A stretch of DNA of 64,000 nucleotides from JAJYKC01 sp035545735 (GTDB lineage Bacteria; Acidobacteriota; Terriglobia; Bryobacterales; Bryobacteraceae): positions 1 to 64,000 of the forward strand of contig DASZXS010000071.1 of assembly GCA_035545735.1 (NCBI GenBank), written 5' to 3'. Positions 1 through 8,107 of the stretch are shown here, one piece after another. The notes under the pieces are model-generated. The model was not told where the DNA came from, did no database searches, and saw only the letters and a program-made list of their open reading frames with translations. Position numbers and translations under genes: made by a program. The stretch's first letter is position 1, and each line of letters opens with the position of its first letter.

Positions 1-228
1 GGGTGGTACAGCGCGGACGAGTTGATAGAGCGGTATGCGCGCGGCACCGGCTTTGACGTTTCGAACGCTCGGTACTACTGGATTTTTGCGGCGTTTAAGC
101 TGGCCGTGATCATCCAGCAAATCTACTATCGCTATCATGTGGGGCAGACGCACGACGAACGTTTCCGGAATTTTCACGAACGCGTGAAAGCGCTCGCCCA
201 GGCGGGCTTTGAGATGACCCGCGGCTGA
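1..228 (+). CDS. APH-like phosphotransferase family protein, C-terminal end (partial)
   Basis: The reading frame is open from the first base of the window, so only the last 75 residues are seen. They match the C-terminal helical part of bacterial ACAD10-type aminoglycoside-phosphotransferase-like kinases, including the stretch FKLAVIIQQIYYRYHVGQT, where a long helix precedes a G-Q-T turn. The kinase core lies outside the window. The gene sits 10 bases before an enoyl-CoA hydratase, which is followed by an ACAD10/11-type dehydrogenase. In animals ACAD10 and ACAD11 are fusions of exactly this kinase with this dehydrogenase. That context suggests phosphorylation of 4-hydroxyacyl-CoA, but the substrate is inferred. 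Confidence 0.75.
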   Translation, partial: GWYSADELIERYARGTGFDVSNARYYWIFAAFKLAVIIQQIYYRYHVGQTHDERFRNFHERVKALAQAGFEMTRG

Positions 229-238
229 GGAGGAAAAC

Positions 239-1075
239 ATGGCGTATCGGGAAATTTTATACGACGTCAGCGGCGGCATCGCCACCGTCACGCTCAATCG
301 TCCGGACAAGATGAACGCCTGGACCGCGACGATGGAGCAAGAGGTGCGTGCGGCGATGCTGGCCGCGGATGCCGACACGGCCGTGCGGGTGATAATTCTC
401 ACCGGCGCGGGGCGCGGGTTCTGTGCCGGTGCGGACATATCTCTGCTCAGTACCGTTGCGGCGCAAGGGCTGCACGTCGACGAGCGCGCGAGCTTCCTCC
501 GCAATTCGGATGCGGAGGGCGCCGATACCGGAATTCGCCCGGACTTTCAGAAGAAATACTCGTACTTTCCGTCGCTGACCAAGCCGGTGATCGGCGCGAT
601 CAACGGCGCGGCGGTGGGTTTGGGCTTCGTGTTGAGCCTCTACTGCGATCTGCGGTTCGCCGCCAGCGACGCGCGCTTCGGGACGGCGTTCGCCCGGCGC
701 GGACTGATCGCCGAATACGGTGTTTCATGGCTGCTACCGAGACTGGTGGGTGTGGCGAACGCACTCGATCTGCTGTTTTCGGCCCGTCTGATCGATGGCG
801 CGGAGGCGCACCGGATCGGTCTGGTCAATGGGGTGTTTCCTCAGGAGAGCTTTTACGATTCCGTGCGGACCTACGCGTCGGCTCTGGTCGATAATGTTTC
901 TCCGCGGTCGATGAAGGTCATCAAGCGGCAGGTGTACAACGCTCTTTTCCAAACCCTGGGGGAGGCGTTTGAAACCGCGGAAGCAGAAATGGTGCTGAGC
1001 CTGCAATGCGAGGATTTCAAAGAAGGAGTGGCGCATTTCCTCCAGAAGCGCGCACCACGATTTACCGGGCAGTGA
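239..1075 (+). CDS. Enoyl-CoA hydratase/isomerase (crotonase) family protein
   Basis: A 278-residue crotonase-fold protein that probably hydrates an enoyl-CoA in a cytoplasmic beta-oxidation pathway. Visible family marks are the oxyanion-hole segment GRGFCAGADIS near residues 60-70, the second oxyanion segment INGAAVGLGF near 120-130, and an acidic residue in the following AEYGVSW stretch where catalytic Glu is expected. The start is firm: GAGGAGG lies a few bases upstream of the ATG. It is 10 bases after the kinase-like gene and 9 bases before the acyl-CoA dehydrogenase, so the three are almost certainly one transcript. Exact chain-length specificity cannot be read from the sequence. Confidence 0.88.
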   Translation: MAYREILYDVSGGIATVTLNRPDKMNAWTATMEQEVRAAMLAADADTAVRVIILTGAGRGFCAGADISLLSTVAAQGLHVDERASFLRNSDAEGADTGIRPDFQKKYSYFPSLTKPVIGAINGAAVGLGFVLSLYCDLRFAASDARFGTAFARRGLIAEYGVSWLLPRLVGVANALDLLFSARLIDGAEAHRIGLVNGVFPQESFYDSVRTYASALVDNVSPRSMKVIKRQVYNALFQTLGEAFETAEAEMVLSLQCEDFKEGVAHFLQKRAPRFTGQ

Positions 1076-1084
1076 GGGCACGGC

Positions 1085-2299
1085 ATGGACTTCGAATATT
1101 CCAACAAAGTGAAGGTACTGCAACAGCGGCTGCTGGCGTTCATGGAGGAGCATATCTATCCGGGCGAAGCGCTGTTTGAGCAGCAGATCCTGGAGGAGCG
1201 CTGGCGTCCCGCTCCGATAATCGAGGAATTGAAACCGAAGGCGCGGGCAGAGGGACTATGGAACCTGTTTCTGCCCGCGAGCGAAGAAGGCGCCGGTCTG
1301 ACGAACCTGGAGTACGCGCCGCTGTGCGAGATTATGGGGCGATCGCCGCTGGGGCCGGAGGTGTTCAACTGCTCGGCCCCGGATACCGGAAACATGGAGG
1401 TGCTGGAGCGCTACGGAACGGCCGAGCAGAAAGAACGATGGTTGAAGCCCCTGCTCGCCGGAGAAATTCGCTCCTGCTTCTCCATGACCGAGCCTTTCGT
1501 GGCATCGTCGGATGCGACGAACATCCAGGCGAGCATCGTCCGGGAGGGAGACGAATACGTTCTGAACGGCCGGAAATGGTGGTCTTCCGGGGCGGGCGAT
1601 CCGCGCTGCGCCGTGGCGATTTTCATGGGAAAGACGGACCCGGGCGCGCCGCGGCACCGCCAGCAATCGATGATCCTGGTTCCTATGAATAGTCCCGGTT
1701 TGACCATCCGGCGGCTGCTCACGGTTTTTGGCTACGACGACGCTCCGCACGGACACGCCGAGATCGATTTCGAGAATGTGCGGGTTCCGGCGTCGAATCT
1801 CCTGCTGGGAGAAGGGCGCGGATTTGAAATCGCGCAGGGCCGGTTGGGGCCCGGGCGGATTCACCACTGTATGAGGCTGATTGGCGTGGCCGAGCGGGCG
1901 CTGGAAGCCATGAGCCGGCGCGCCCGAAGCAGGGTGGCGTTTGGACGGCCTCTGGCGGAGCAGGGAACCATTCGCGCGGCCATAGCGGAATCGCGAATCG
2001 AGATTGAACAGGCGCGCTTGCTGGTATTGAAAGCGGCGTCCACGATGGACGCGGCCGGAAACAAAGCGGCGCGCGCCGAAATCGCGATGATTAAAGTGGT
2101 GGCGCCGAATGTGGCGCTGCGGGTGCTGGACCGGGCAATTCAAGTGCACGGAGCGGCGGGCGTTTCACAGGATTTCTTTCTCGCGCGGGCGTGGGCGCAC
2201 GCGCGCACGCTGCGGCTGGCGGACGGGCCGGACGAGGTCCACCGGGAAGCAGTGGCCAAGCTCGAACTGGAGAAGCCAGGATCTGCCGGCCGAACGTAG
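1085..2299 (+). CDS. Acyl-CoA dehydrogenase, ACAD10/ACAD11 type
   Basis: A 404-residue FAD-dependent acyl-CoA dehydrogenase. It resembles the dehydrogenase half of ACAD10/ACAD11 more than generic FadE: it has the characteristic runs NCSAPDTGNMEVLERYGT, SSDATNI, NGRKWWSSGAGDPRC, SMILVPMNSPG and GRGFEIAQGRLGPGRIHHC, and near the end IQVHGAAGVSQD and RLADGPDEVH. The usual N-terminal helical, middle beta and C-terminal helical domains are all present at normal length. A TEP-D segment typical of the family reads TEPFVASSDATN here, so the residue after P is Phe. It is co-oriented with the hydratase and the APH-like kinase, supporting a route for 4-hydroxy-acid or similar branched or oxygenated acyl-CoAs. 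Confidence 0.9.
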   Translation: MDFEYSNKVKVLQQRLLAFMEEHIYPGEALFEQQILEERWRPAPIIEELKPKARAEGLWNLFLPASEEGAGLTNLEYAPLCEIMGRSPLGPEVFNCSAPDTGNMEVLERYGTAEQKERWLKPLLAGEIRSCFSMTEPFVASSDATNIQASIVREGDEYVLNGRKWWSSGAGDPRCAVAIFMGKTDPGAPRHRQQSMILVPMNSPGLTIRRLLTVFGYDDAPHGHAEIDFENVRVPASNLLLGEGRGFEIAQGRLGPGRIHHCMRLIGVAERALEAMSRRARSRVAFGRPLAEQGTIRAAIAESRIEIEQARLLVLKAASTMDAAGNKAARAEIAMIKVVAPNVALRVLDRAIQVHGAAGVSQDFFLARAWAHARTLRLADGPDEVHREAVAKLELEKPGSAGRT

Positions 2300-2849
2300 C
2301 GCAGGTGTAGTCGCCAACCCGAGGCTGTTCGTTCTTACGGGCGGTCCGGGATCGGGGAAAACAACGGTGCTTGCTGCCTTGGGCAAGCTCGGCGTTCCGC
2401 ACGTCCCGGAAGCCGCCAGGAAGATCATTCAAGAGCAGATGAGCTCGGGAGGGACGGCTCTGCCCTGGCTGGACAAAGAAGCCTATACCTTGGAGATGCT
2501 CCGGAGGTCTATCGTGTCGTTCCTGGAGCATACCCCTGCGCCGCTTCCGCTGTTATCCGACCGTGGAATACCCGATACGCTCTGCTACTCCCGCCTCGCG
2601 GGAACGGGGCCTGTCCGCGAGATCGAAGAAGCCTGCCGGCGCTACCGGTATGCGCGGACCGTATTTCTTGCTCCCCCCTGGAAGGAGATCTACCGGACCG
2701 ACGCCGAGAGGAAGCAGGACTTCACCGAAGCAGAGCGGACCTTTCGCGTCGTAGAGGAGGTGTACCGCGAGTATGGGTACGACCTGGTGGAACTCCCGAA
2801 AGCGGCGCCTTCCACCAGGGCAAAATTTATTCTGGAGCGGCTTGCTTAG
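2283..2849 (+). CDS. AAA_28-like P-loop ATPase of unknown role
   Basis: A small P-loop NTPase. Walker A (TGGPGSGKTT) is followed by a basic and acidic helical region and a short D-R-G segment (LLSDRGIPD) in the position of the family's second motif. Proteins of this type are usually 180-190 residues, begin about 10 residues before the P-loop, and have no settled function. The start is unclear: no ATG, GTG or TTG occurs in frame between 2109, deep inside the dehydrogenase gene, and a GTG after the P-loop. I placed it at a CTG at 2283 with GGAG about 10 bases upstream, which gives 188 residues. An ATG at 2109 would add 58 implausible residues. The last four bases overlap the convergent reductase gene. 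Confidence 0.7.
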   Translation: MPAERSAGVVANPRLFVLTGGPGSGKTTVLAALGKLGVPHVPEAARKIIQEQMSSGGTALPWLDKEAYTLEMLRRSIVSFLEHTPAPLPLLSDRGIPDTLCYSRLAGTGPVREIEEACRRYRYARTVFLAPPWKEIYRTDAERKQDFTEAERTFRVVEEVYREYGYDLVELPKAAPSTRAKFILERLA

Positions 2850-4552
2850 CCCGCAACCCCGGTGGGCACGGGTTCGGCATGCGACTCGGCTTTGGCATTC
2901 TCCGCCAATTCCTCGCCGGACAGCCAGGCGCGCAGTTGGGCGTCGTTGTGGCGGGCGAAGAATGCGCGCAGCGATTCCTCGCGGTCCTTCAATGCGAGAT
3001 ATTTGCGGAGCAGGCGCTCGATGGCGGCAGGGACTTCCGTGGCGACGCAGCGATAGCCGAGCGGGCGGGCGATGGCCGCAAACTTGCCGACGGCGCCTCC
3101 GACGGTGAAGTAGTAGGCGTCCTCGAACTTGCCGTCCACCTTGATCTTCTTGCCTTCGAGACCGATGTCCGCGATCCAGTGCTGGCCGCATCCGTTCGGG
3201 CAACCCGTGACATTCAGCTTCAGGTGCTCGTCGAAGCCCGGCATGCGCTCGTCCATTTCCTCAACCAGCCAGCGGGAAAAGTTCTTCACTTCGGTGATCG
3301 CCAGGCGGCAGAATTCCGTGCCGGTGCAGGCCATCACGCCGCGCTGGAAAGAAGACGCGCGTACCGGCAGCCCGATGGCGTCCAGTTCACGGGCCAGCTC
3401 GTGCGCCTTGCCTTCGGGCACATTGACGATCACCAGGTTTTGAGTCACCGTGGTTCGGAGCTCGCCCGACGCGTAGCGATCCGACAGGTCGGCCACGGCG
3501 CGCAGTTGATCCGCGTTCAGACGGCCGCGCAGGACGGAGGCTCCAACATAACAATAGCCGGGCTGCTTCTGCGGGTAAATGCCCACGTGGTCGCGAAAGA
3601 CATCGCCGGGAACTTCTTCCGGCTCGGAGGGGTCGAGGGCGTATCCAATCCGCTGCTCGATCTCATGCTGAAATCGCTCCTCGGTCCAGCCGTGACGCTT
3701 AAAAAGATACTTCATGCGCGCGCGCTCGCGGTGCTCTCGAAGCTCCGTTGAATCGCGGAAAATGCTGGTAACCGCCAGCACGATGTCGGTGACCTGATTC
3801 CAGGCGACGAACGCATTGAGCTTGCGCGCCAGGAACGGTTCGGACGACAGCGCTCCGGCGACGCGGAGCGAGAAACCCATCTCCTCCCGGCCGCCGCGTT
3901 TTCGGGGCGTCGCCGTAAGGCACACATCGTTGATCTCCGGATAGCAGCACCAGGACCGGCAGCCGGTAATCGAGATTTTATATTTGCGGGGAAGGTTATA
4001 GAAGGCGGGGTTGCCAACCAGGAGATCGGTGGCTCGCATCACGAGCGGGGATGCGTCGCAGATCTCTTCGCGGTCGACGCCCGCGAGCGGACACCCGGTA
4101 ATATTACGAGCATCGTCGCCGCAAGCCGACATCGTCGTCAGGCGGGCGCGGAAGAGACGTTCAAAAATTGTCGGCAGCGCCTCCGCCTGAATCCAATGCA
4201 ATTGAACGTTGTGGCGGACCGTGATGTCGGCTAAGCCTCGGCCGAATTCCTGGGAGGTTTGCGCGATGGTGCGCAATTGGTGCGAGTACAGGAGGCCGTT
4301 CGGGATCCGGATCCGGAGCATGAAGTTCGGAACGGTTTTTCCTACGCCGCCCTTCCCTCCGAGTACGCCTGCGCCATCGCCCTGAGGATAGATACCCCAC
4401 CACCTGAAATAAGTCCCCACCCATTCCGGCGGAACTGCTTCATATCCGCCGCGCGCGAAGGTTCTGATCTCGTCTAGGCATTCCCAGGGGTTCTTGGCCT
4501 TCTTCAGCCGTTCAGCCCTTTGTGCCCCGGTTTCTTTGATTGGCGTCGTCAT
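2846..4552 (-). CDS. Ferredoxin-type nitrite/sulfite reductase (siroheme and 4Fe-4S)
   Basis: A 568-residue assimilatory nitrite or sulfite reductase of the NirA/Sir family, which takes six electrons from ferredoxin to make ammonium or sulfide. The duplicated ferrodoxin-like/siroheme half-domains are visible, and the cluster ligands are complete: Cys409-X5-Cys415 and Cys451-X3-Cys455 (ACTGTEFC and TGCPNGCGQ). Basic siroheme-binding runs such as FMLRIRIPNG lie near residues 77-86. Sequence alone does not separate nitrite from sulfite preference, and no other nitrate or sulfate assimilation gene is adjacent. The gene is transcribed alone leftward, with a palindrome just upstream of its start. 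An odd GGKGGVGKT string at 65-73 mimics a P-loop but lies in the reductase fold. Confidence 0.88.
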   Translation of the reverse strand: MTTPIKETGAQRAERLKKAKNPWECLDEIRTFARGGYEAVPPEWVGTYFRWWGIYPQGDGAGVLGGKGGVGKTVPNFMLRIRIPNGLLYSHQLRTIAQTSQEFGRGLADITVRHNVQLHWIQAEALPTIFERLFRARLTTMSACGDDARNITGCPLAGVDREEICDASPLVMRATDLLVGNPAFYNLPRKYKISITGCRSWCCYPEINDVCLTATPRKRGGREEMGFSLRVAGALSSEPFLARKLNAFVAWNQVTDIVLAVTSIFRDSTELREHRERARMKYLFKRHGWTEERFQHEIEQRIGYALDPSEPEEVPGDVFRDHVGIYPQKQPGYCYVGASVLRGRLNADQLRAVADLSDRYASGELRTTVTQNLVIVNVPEGKAHELARELDAIGLPVRASSFQRGVMACTGTEFCRLAITEVKNFSRWLVEEMDERMPGFDEHLKLNVTGCPNGCGQHWIADIGLEGKKIKVDGKFEDAYYFTVGGAVGKFAAIARPLGYRCVATEVPAAIERLLRKYLALKDREESLRAFFARHNDAQLRAWLSGEELAENAKAESHAEPVPTGVAG

Positions 4553-4569
4553 TTCTGGGGATCTGTATC

Positions 4570-4583
4570 ATCCCGATAGGGAT
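4570..4583. promoter_or_regulatory. Inverted repeat upstream of the reductase, possible operator
   Basis: ATCCC and GGGAT face each other across a GATA spacer, 17 bases upstream of the reductase ATG and inside its likely promoter. The position suits a repressor or activator site for nitrogen or sulfur control. No regulator gene lies nearby, so the binding protein is unknown. Confidence 0.35.
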
Positions 4584-4728
4584 TGATTACATGGTAACAT
4601 CATTTGCTTTCCAACGTCCGATTGTCGAGCGTTGTCTTTTGTTTTCTGATGTTTATGGCGCTATTGCCGCGCGGCGGCCCAAGGCGCGATCCGCCATGCG
4701 TGCCGGTTTCCCCAGTGGAAAGGCTCGC

Positions 4729-5187
4729 TCACTGCAACATGTAGGTGACCAGCGCCGTGGCCGCCAGGCCGCTCTTCCGGTCTCCGATGTCCGCCTGCCC
4801 TACGCAGAGATGCTTCCCGAGCCGCAGCAAGCGCGCGCGGGCCCGGATTTTCTTCCCGGTGACGGGCTTCAGATAGCTAATCTTCATCTCCACGGTTGCG
4901 ATAGCGCGCAGGCCGCCAAAGTGCCGGTTGACCGCGATGCCAACGGCGGAATCGGCGAGGGTAGCCAGCACTCCGCCGTGGAGCGTGCCGTTTCCGTTCA
5001 GTAAATCCCGGCGCAGCGGGCATTCAATGGTCAATCCATCGGAATGCAAGCGGACCACGCGAATGCCGAGCATGGTATTGAACGGCATTTGTGCGACAGA
5101 GGCATTGATCTCAGCAATGGAAAGCGGCGGCAAGTCTGGAATTGTAGCATCCGGCGCGCGGCCGGCGGCGCCGCCGTGTTGTCTCAT
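4729..5187 (-). CDS. PaaI-family hotdog thioesterase
   Basis: A 152-residue single-hotdog-domain acyl-CoA thioesterase. The signature is clear: the segment GNGTLHGGVLATLADSAVG holds the conserved H-G-G and the acidic D of the hotdog helix, preceded by PFNTMLGIRVV and followed by SYLKPVTGKKIRARARLL. It probably releases small aromatic or acyl groups from CoA. The frame stays open upstream, but those codons overlap the divergent SDR gene. I chose the ATG at 5187, and a second ATG lies five codons earlier. The two divergent starts are only 21 bases apart, leaving almost no room for separate promoters. Confidence 0.85.
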   Translation of the reverse strand: MRQHGGAAGRAPDATIPDLPPLSIAEINASVAQMPFNTMLGIRVVRLHSDGLTIECPLRRDLLNGNGTLHGGVLATLADSAVGIAVNRHFGGLRAIATVEMKISYLKPVTGKKIRARARLLRLGKHLCVGQADIGDRKSGLAATALVTYMLQ

Positions 5188-5208
5188 CCGGCGCTGTATC
5201 ATCTGGCT

Positions 5209-5997
5209 ATGGAACTCGTCGACAAAATCGTGGTGGTGACCGGCGGGGCGAACGGGATCGGCCAGGCCCTTTGCCGGAGATTCGGCGCCGAGGGCGCAAA
5301 ATGCGTGGCGGTGGTGGATTGCGACGCCAGGGGAGCGAACGCGACGGCCCGGGAAATCAAGGGCGCCCGCGCCTACATCTCCCGTGTAGATGAGGAATCC
5401 GATGTCGCCGCCGTGGTCGAGGACCTTCTGAAGATTTATGGACGTATCGACTTGTTCTGTTCGAACGCCGGCATCGGAATCGCCGGCGGAGAAGAGGTCT
5501 GCGATGCCGAGTGGCGAAGAATCTGGGACGTAAACGTCATGGCGCATGTGTATGCGGCACGCGCCGTTCTACCGTCGATGCTCTCGCGCGGGGTAGGGTA
5601 TCTGCTCCAGACAGTGTCAGCCGCGGGTCTGTTAACTCAGATTGGTTCGGCGCCTTACGCCGTGACGAAGCACGCCGCCCTGGCATTTGCGGAATGGCTG
5701 GCGGTGACCTACGGGCACCAGGGACTGAAAGTGTCGGCACTGTGTCCACAAGGAGTACGTACGCGTATGCTGGCGGAGGCCGACTTCGGCAACGGCGAAT
5801 TTCTGAAGGAAGGAGCGCTCGAGCCGGACCAAGTCGCCCACGCCGTGGTGGAGGGCCTGCGCGAAGAATCCTTCCTGATTCTTCCGCATCCGGAAGTCGC
5901 CGAATATTTCCGCCGAAAAGCGGGTGACTACGACCGCTGGCTGCGCGGGATGAGGAAACTCCAGGCATCCGTGCGATCTGACAAAATGCCGGGTTAG
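5209..5997 (+). CDS. Short-chain dehydrogenase/reductase (SDR)
   Basis: A 262-residue classical SDR oxidoreductase. The nucleotide-binding motif TGGANGIG starts near residue 10, the NAG motif (SNAGIG) follows near 90, and the catalytic Ser and YxxxK (YAVTK) lie near 140-160. An acidic residue after the second strand (VVDCDARG) suggests NAD(H) rather than NADP(H). The open frame extends upstream into the thioesterase gene, but protein similarity begins at MELVDKIVVVTGG, which fixes the start. It is followed 13 bases later by a small unknown gene on the same strand. The substrate cannot be told from the sequence. Confidence 0.87.
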   Translation: MELVDKIVVVTGGANGIGQALCRRFGAEGAKCVAVVDCDARGANATAREIKGARAYISRVDEESDVAAVVEDLLKIYGRIDLFCSNAGIGIAGGEEVCDAEWRRIWDVNVMAHVYAARAVLPSMLSRGVGYLLQTVSAAGLLTQIGSAPYAVTKHAALAFAEWLAVTYGHQGLKVSALCPQGVRTRMLAEADFGNGEFLKEGALEPDQVAHAVVEGLREESFLILPHPEVAEYFRRKAGDYDRWLRGMRKLQASVRSDKMPG

Positions 5998-6010
5998 GAG
6001 GGGTGAGCCT

Positions 6011-6322
6011 ATGGCGCTGACAATTACTAAACAGCCGATCTGGAACTTCGAGCAGGAGGCGTTCGCCGATGAACGCCCGGATGAAACCAGCTATAACCTA
6101 CGGGCGTACTTCGACCGTATGCCGGATGAGAAGTTCCGTCAGTACCGGCCCGAGTGGACGGATGACGAACTGGTCGAGTGGGCGGGAGATTTCAAGGATG
6201 ACGGGACGCTGATGATCGCCTGCTGCGAACGCGAAATCGATGTGGTGGAATACCGCCGCGTGCTGGAACTTGCGGTGGAGTATCGGAACCGGGTACGGGA
6301 GAAGCTTACGGGGGCGCGGTAG
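6011..6322 (+). CDS. Small hypothetical protein, likely co-transcribed with the SDR
   Basis: I do not recognise this 103-residue acidic protein. It has no signal peptide or membrane segment and is rich in Trp, Tyr, Glu and Asp (WNFEQEAF, RQYRPEWTDDELVEWAGDF). Its C-terminal third looks like a single amphipathic helix. An AGGAGGGG ribosome site directly after the SDR stop supports translation from this ATG and co-transcription with the SDR. The SDR partner suggests a cytoplasmic accessory role, but no function is assigned. Confidence 0.65.
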   Translation: MALTITKQPIWNFEQEAFADERPDETSYNLRAYFDRMPDEKFRQYRPEWTDDELVEWAGDFKDDGTLMIACCEREIDVVEYRRVLELAVEYRNRVREKLTGAR

Positions 6323-6328
6323 ACGCGC

Positions 6329-6772
6329 TCAGGCTTTCTGCTTTTTCCGGGCCGCGGTGGGGCCTTGCGCGCGCGCCGGTTTCCTTGGTGCGCGTATCAG
6401 GCGGTTCACGCCGCGGATTAACTGCGCCACTTCCTGTGCGCTTTTCTGTATCACGATGTTTGCGCCGGTGCTCTCCTCATTGAGTCCCAGCGCTTCGCTG
6501 AATCCGGAGATTAGAATCACCGGGATCGCCGGATGAATGCCGCGTAGCTGCCTGATCAACTCGATCCCGTTCATCGCCGGCATTTTGAAATCCGTCACAA
6601 CGATGTCGAATTTGAGCTGCCCGAAATGCTCTACGGCATCGGAAGGGCTGGACGCAATCGTAATTTCGTGGCCGAGTTCCTCAAGCACGGACTTGCGCGC
6701 TATCAGGCCTGCCTTGTTGTCGTCCACCAGCAATATTCGGGCGTGGGATTTGGAGGGGGAAGCTTCTCTCAT
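6329..6772 (-). CDS. Stand-alone response regulator receiver protein
   Basis: A 147-residue protein made of one receiver (CheY-like) domain plus a short basic Ala/Lys/Arg-rich tail. The acidic pair (VDDN) is near residues 17-18, the phospho-acceptor Asp61 is in VTDFKMPAMNG, the switch position is Ser (LISG), and the conserved Lys is in VIQKS. There is no output domain and no adjacent kinase, so it probably acts by protein contact downstream of a distant sensor. I took the ATG giving MREASPSK. A TTG four codons upstream is less likely. Its stop is 6 bases from the stop of the convergent small gene. Confidence 0.85.
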   Translation of the reverse strand: MREASPSKSHARILLVDDNKAGLIARKSVLEELGHEITIASSPSDAVEHFGQLKFDIVVTDFKMPAMNGIELIRQLRGIHPAIPVILISGFSEALGLNEESTGANIVIQKSAQEVAQLIRGVNRLIRAPRKPARAQGPTAARKKQKA

Positions 6773-6883
6773 GAGCAAAGTCAACGCCGACGGTAACAGG
6801 ATTGTAATCCGCGTGTCAATGCACTTCTATGCGACTGTGAATTCGCAAGATTCAGTTCTTGACTTAAGCCGGAATCGTGTGCG

Positions 6884-8035
6884 TTATTCCACTTCGCGCG
6901 GTGCTTTGTAGCCGGCCTTGGCGATGATCTGATATTTGATGGGCTTGCCCTTCTCGTCCACGACGCGGAGCGGATCGCCCGTGGCCGGATTTACCAATTC
7001 GACCTTGATCCGGCGGTACGATCCATCGCGCGCTGTATTCGTCGGGTGATAGGAGAAGGTGTACTGATTGCGCAGCGCCTCTTGAATGGAGTGGAAAATC
7101 GAGGGGAACTCCCCGTAAAAGCGGGGGAAGTACGCCTGGCCACCCGTCTCTTTCGCGAAGGTCTTCATCTGGTTGTCGGCCTGGAGAAAGTCCAGACGCT
7201 GGATGGAGCCCATGTACCCGCGCGCGTCCAGGATTTCCCGGAGCGCTTGCAGAAGACCGATGGCGTAAACCGGCACGGCGGATTCCTGAATCGCCTTGCG
7301 CGCCTTGTCGAATGTCAGCTTGCTGAAGGTGTCTATCCCGGACGCAATGAGGACAATCGCCTTGCGGCCTTCGATGTTCTCCATGCGCGTTTCGGTGTCT
7401 ACCAGGGCGTCATACAAATTCGATTCCGAAAAACCGGCGATGCGCAGACGGCTGAGCGCCTCCTGCGTCTTCATCCGGTCCTGGGTGAAGTCGGAGAGAA
7501 TTTCAGGCTTGAGGTCGTAGGCAATGACGGCTACGTAATCCTCGGGCTTCAGTGTCTCCGTGAAGCCGTAAGCCGCGGTGAGGGTCTGATACCAGCCGGA
7601 ACTCCAGTACTGCTGGAAAAGATTGCTGAACTCGATGAGCAGGCAGACCGTCATGGGAGCTTCGGAATGGCTGGCGCTGCTGATCTGCTGCGGCGTCCCG
7701 TCTTCCAAAATGCGAAAATTTCCGGCGGGGATATTGGGGATGAAATGTCCCTTGTTATCCATCACCGCGACATCGACGGTGACCGTGGTGGCTTCGCTCT
7801 TGAATGTCGCGCTCGCTTCGGGTTCCTTTTCCTTGTGAAACTTGGAAGGGATTTTCGGAAGTTCTTCGGTAGAACCGGCGGCCGCGGGAGCGTCCTTCTT
7901 ACGCGGCTTCGCCACGGGTTCGGTCGACTGTGTGCCCGGAGCATCCTGCGCGTAGAGGAACCCCTCAGCCGCCGCCCCCAGGCACCCGAGCAACAAAAGC
8001 ATGCGCCAATGACGCCGAACGGGAAAATTCCTCAT
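6884..8035 (-). CDS. Secreted VWFA-related Acidobacterial domain protein
   Basis: A 383-residue exported protein of the VWFA-related family that is expanded in Acidobacteriota. A basic N-terminus and hydrophobic run (MLLLLGCLGAAAEGFLYAQ) form a signal peptide. A Pro/Lys-rich linker follows, then the typical opening VDVAVMDNKGHFIPNI...FRILEDG and a von Willebrand A fold with a DxSxS-like site replaced by IEFSN. The C-terminal part (YTFSYHPTN...RRIKVELVNP) is also typical. The role of the family is unknown, though surface adhesion or oxidative maturation is often guessed. The chosen start leaves the signal peptide at the right distance; a longer frame upstream is out of character. Confidence 0.85.
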   Translation of the reverse strand: MRNFPVRRHWRMLLLLGCLGAAAEGFLYAQDAPGTQSTEPVAKPRKKDAPAAAGSTEELPKIPSKFHKEKEPEASATFKSEATTVTVDVAVMDNKGHFIPNIPAGNFRILEDGTPQQISSASHSEAPMTVCLLIEFSNLFQQYWSSGWYQTLTAAYGFTETLKPEDYVAVIAYDLKPEILSDFTQDRMKTQEALSRLRIAGFSESNLYDALVDTETRMENIEGRKAIVLIASGIDTFSKLTFDKARKAIQESAVPVYAIGLLQALREILDARGYMGSIQRLDFLQADNQMKTFAKETGGQAYFPRFYGEFPSIFHSIQEALRNQYTFSYHPTNTARDGSYRRIKVELVNPATGDPLRVVDEKGKPIKYQIIAKAGYKAPREVE

Positions 8036-8107
8036 GATGCTAATCCTATCGCGGTCATCGCAACCAATTCTATTGCAAGATTTCAAGCGCGGCCGGCGCG
8101 TGTTTCG

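Noticed and set aside
2846..3751. Long reading frames on the strand opposite the reductase, and similar long frames opposite many other genes
   Set aside because: High GC produces long open shadows. They lack ribosome sites and recognisable domains, while the coding strand has complete motifs.
4332..4358. GGKGGVGKT string resembling a deviant Walker A (ParA/MinD) in the nitrite/sulfite reductase
   Set aside because: It lies within an otherwise complete siroheme reductase, in the segment just before the conserved FMLRIRIPNG run, and no other ATPase motif follows. It is most likely a coincidence of Gly and Lys composition.
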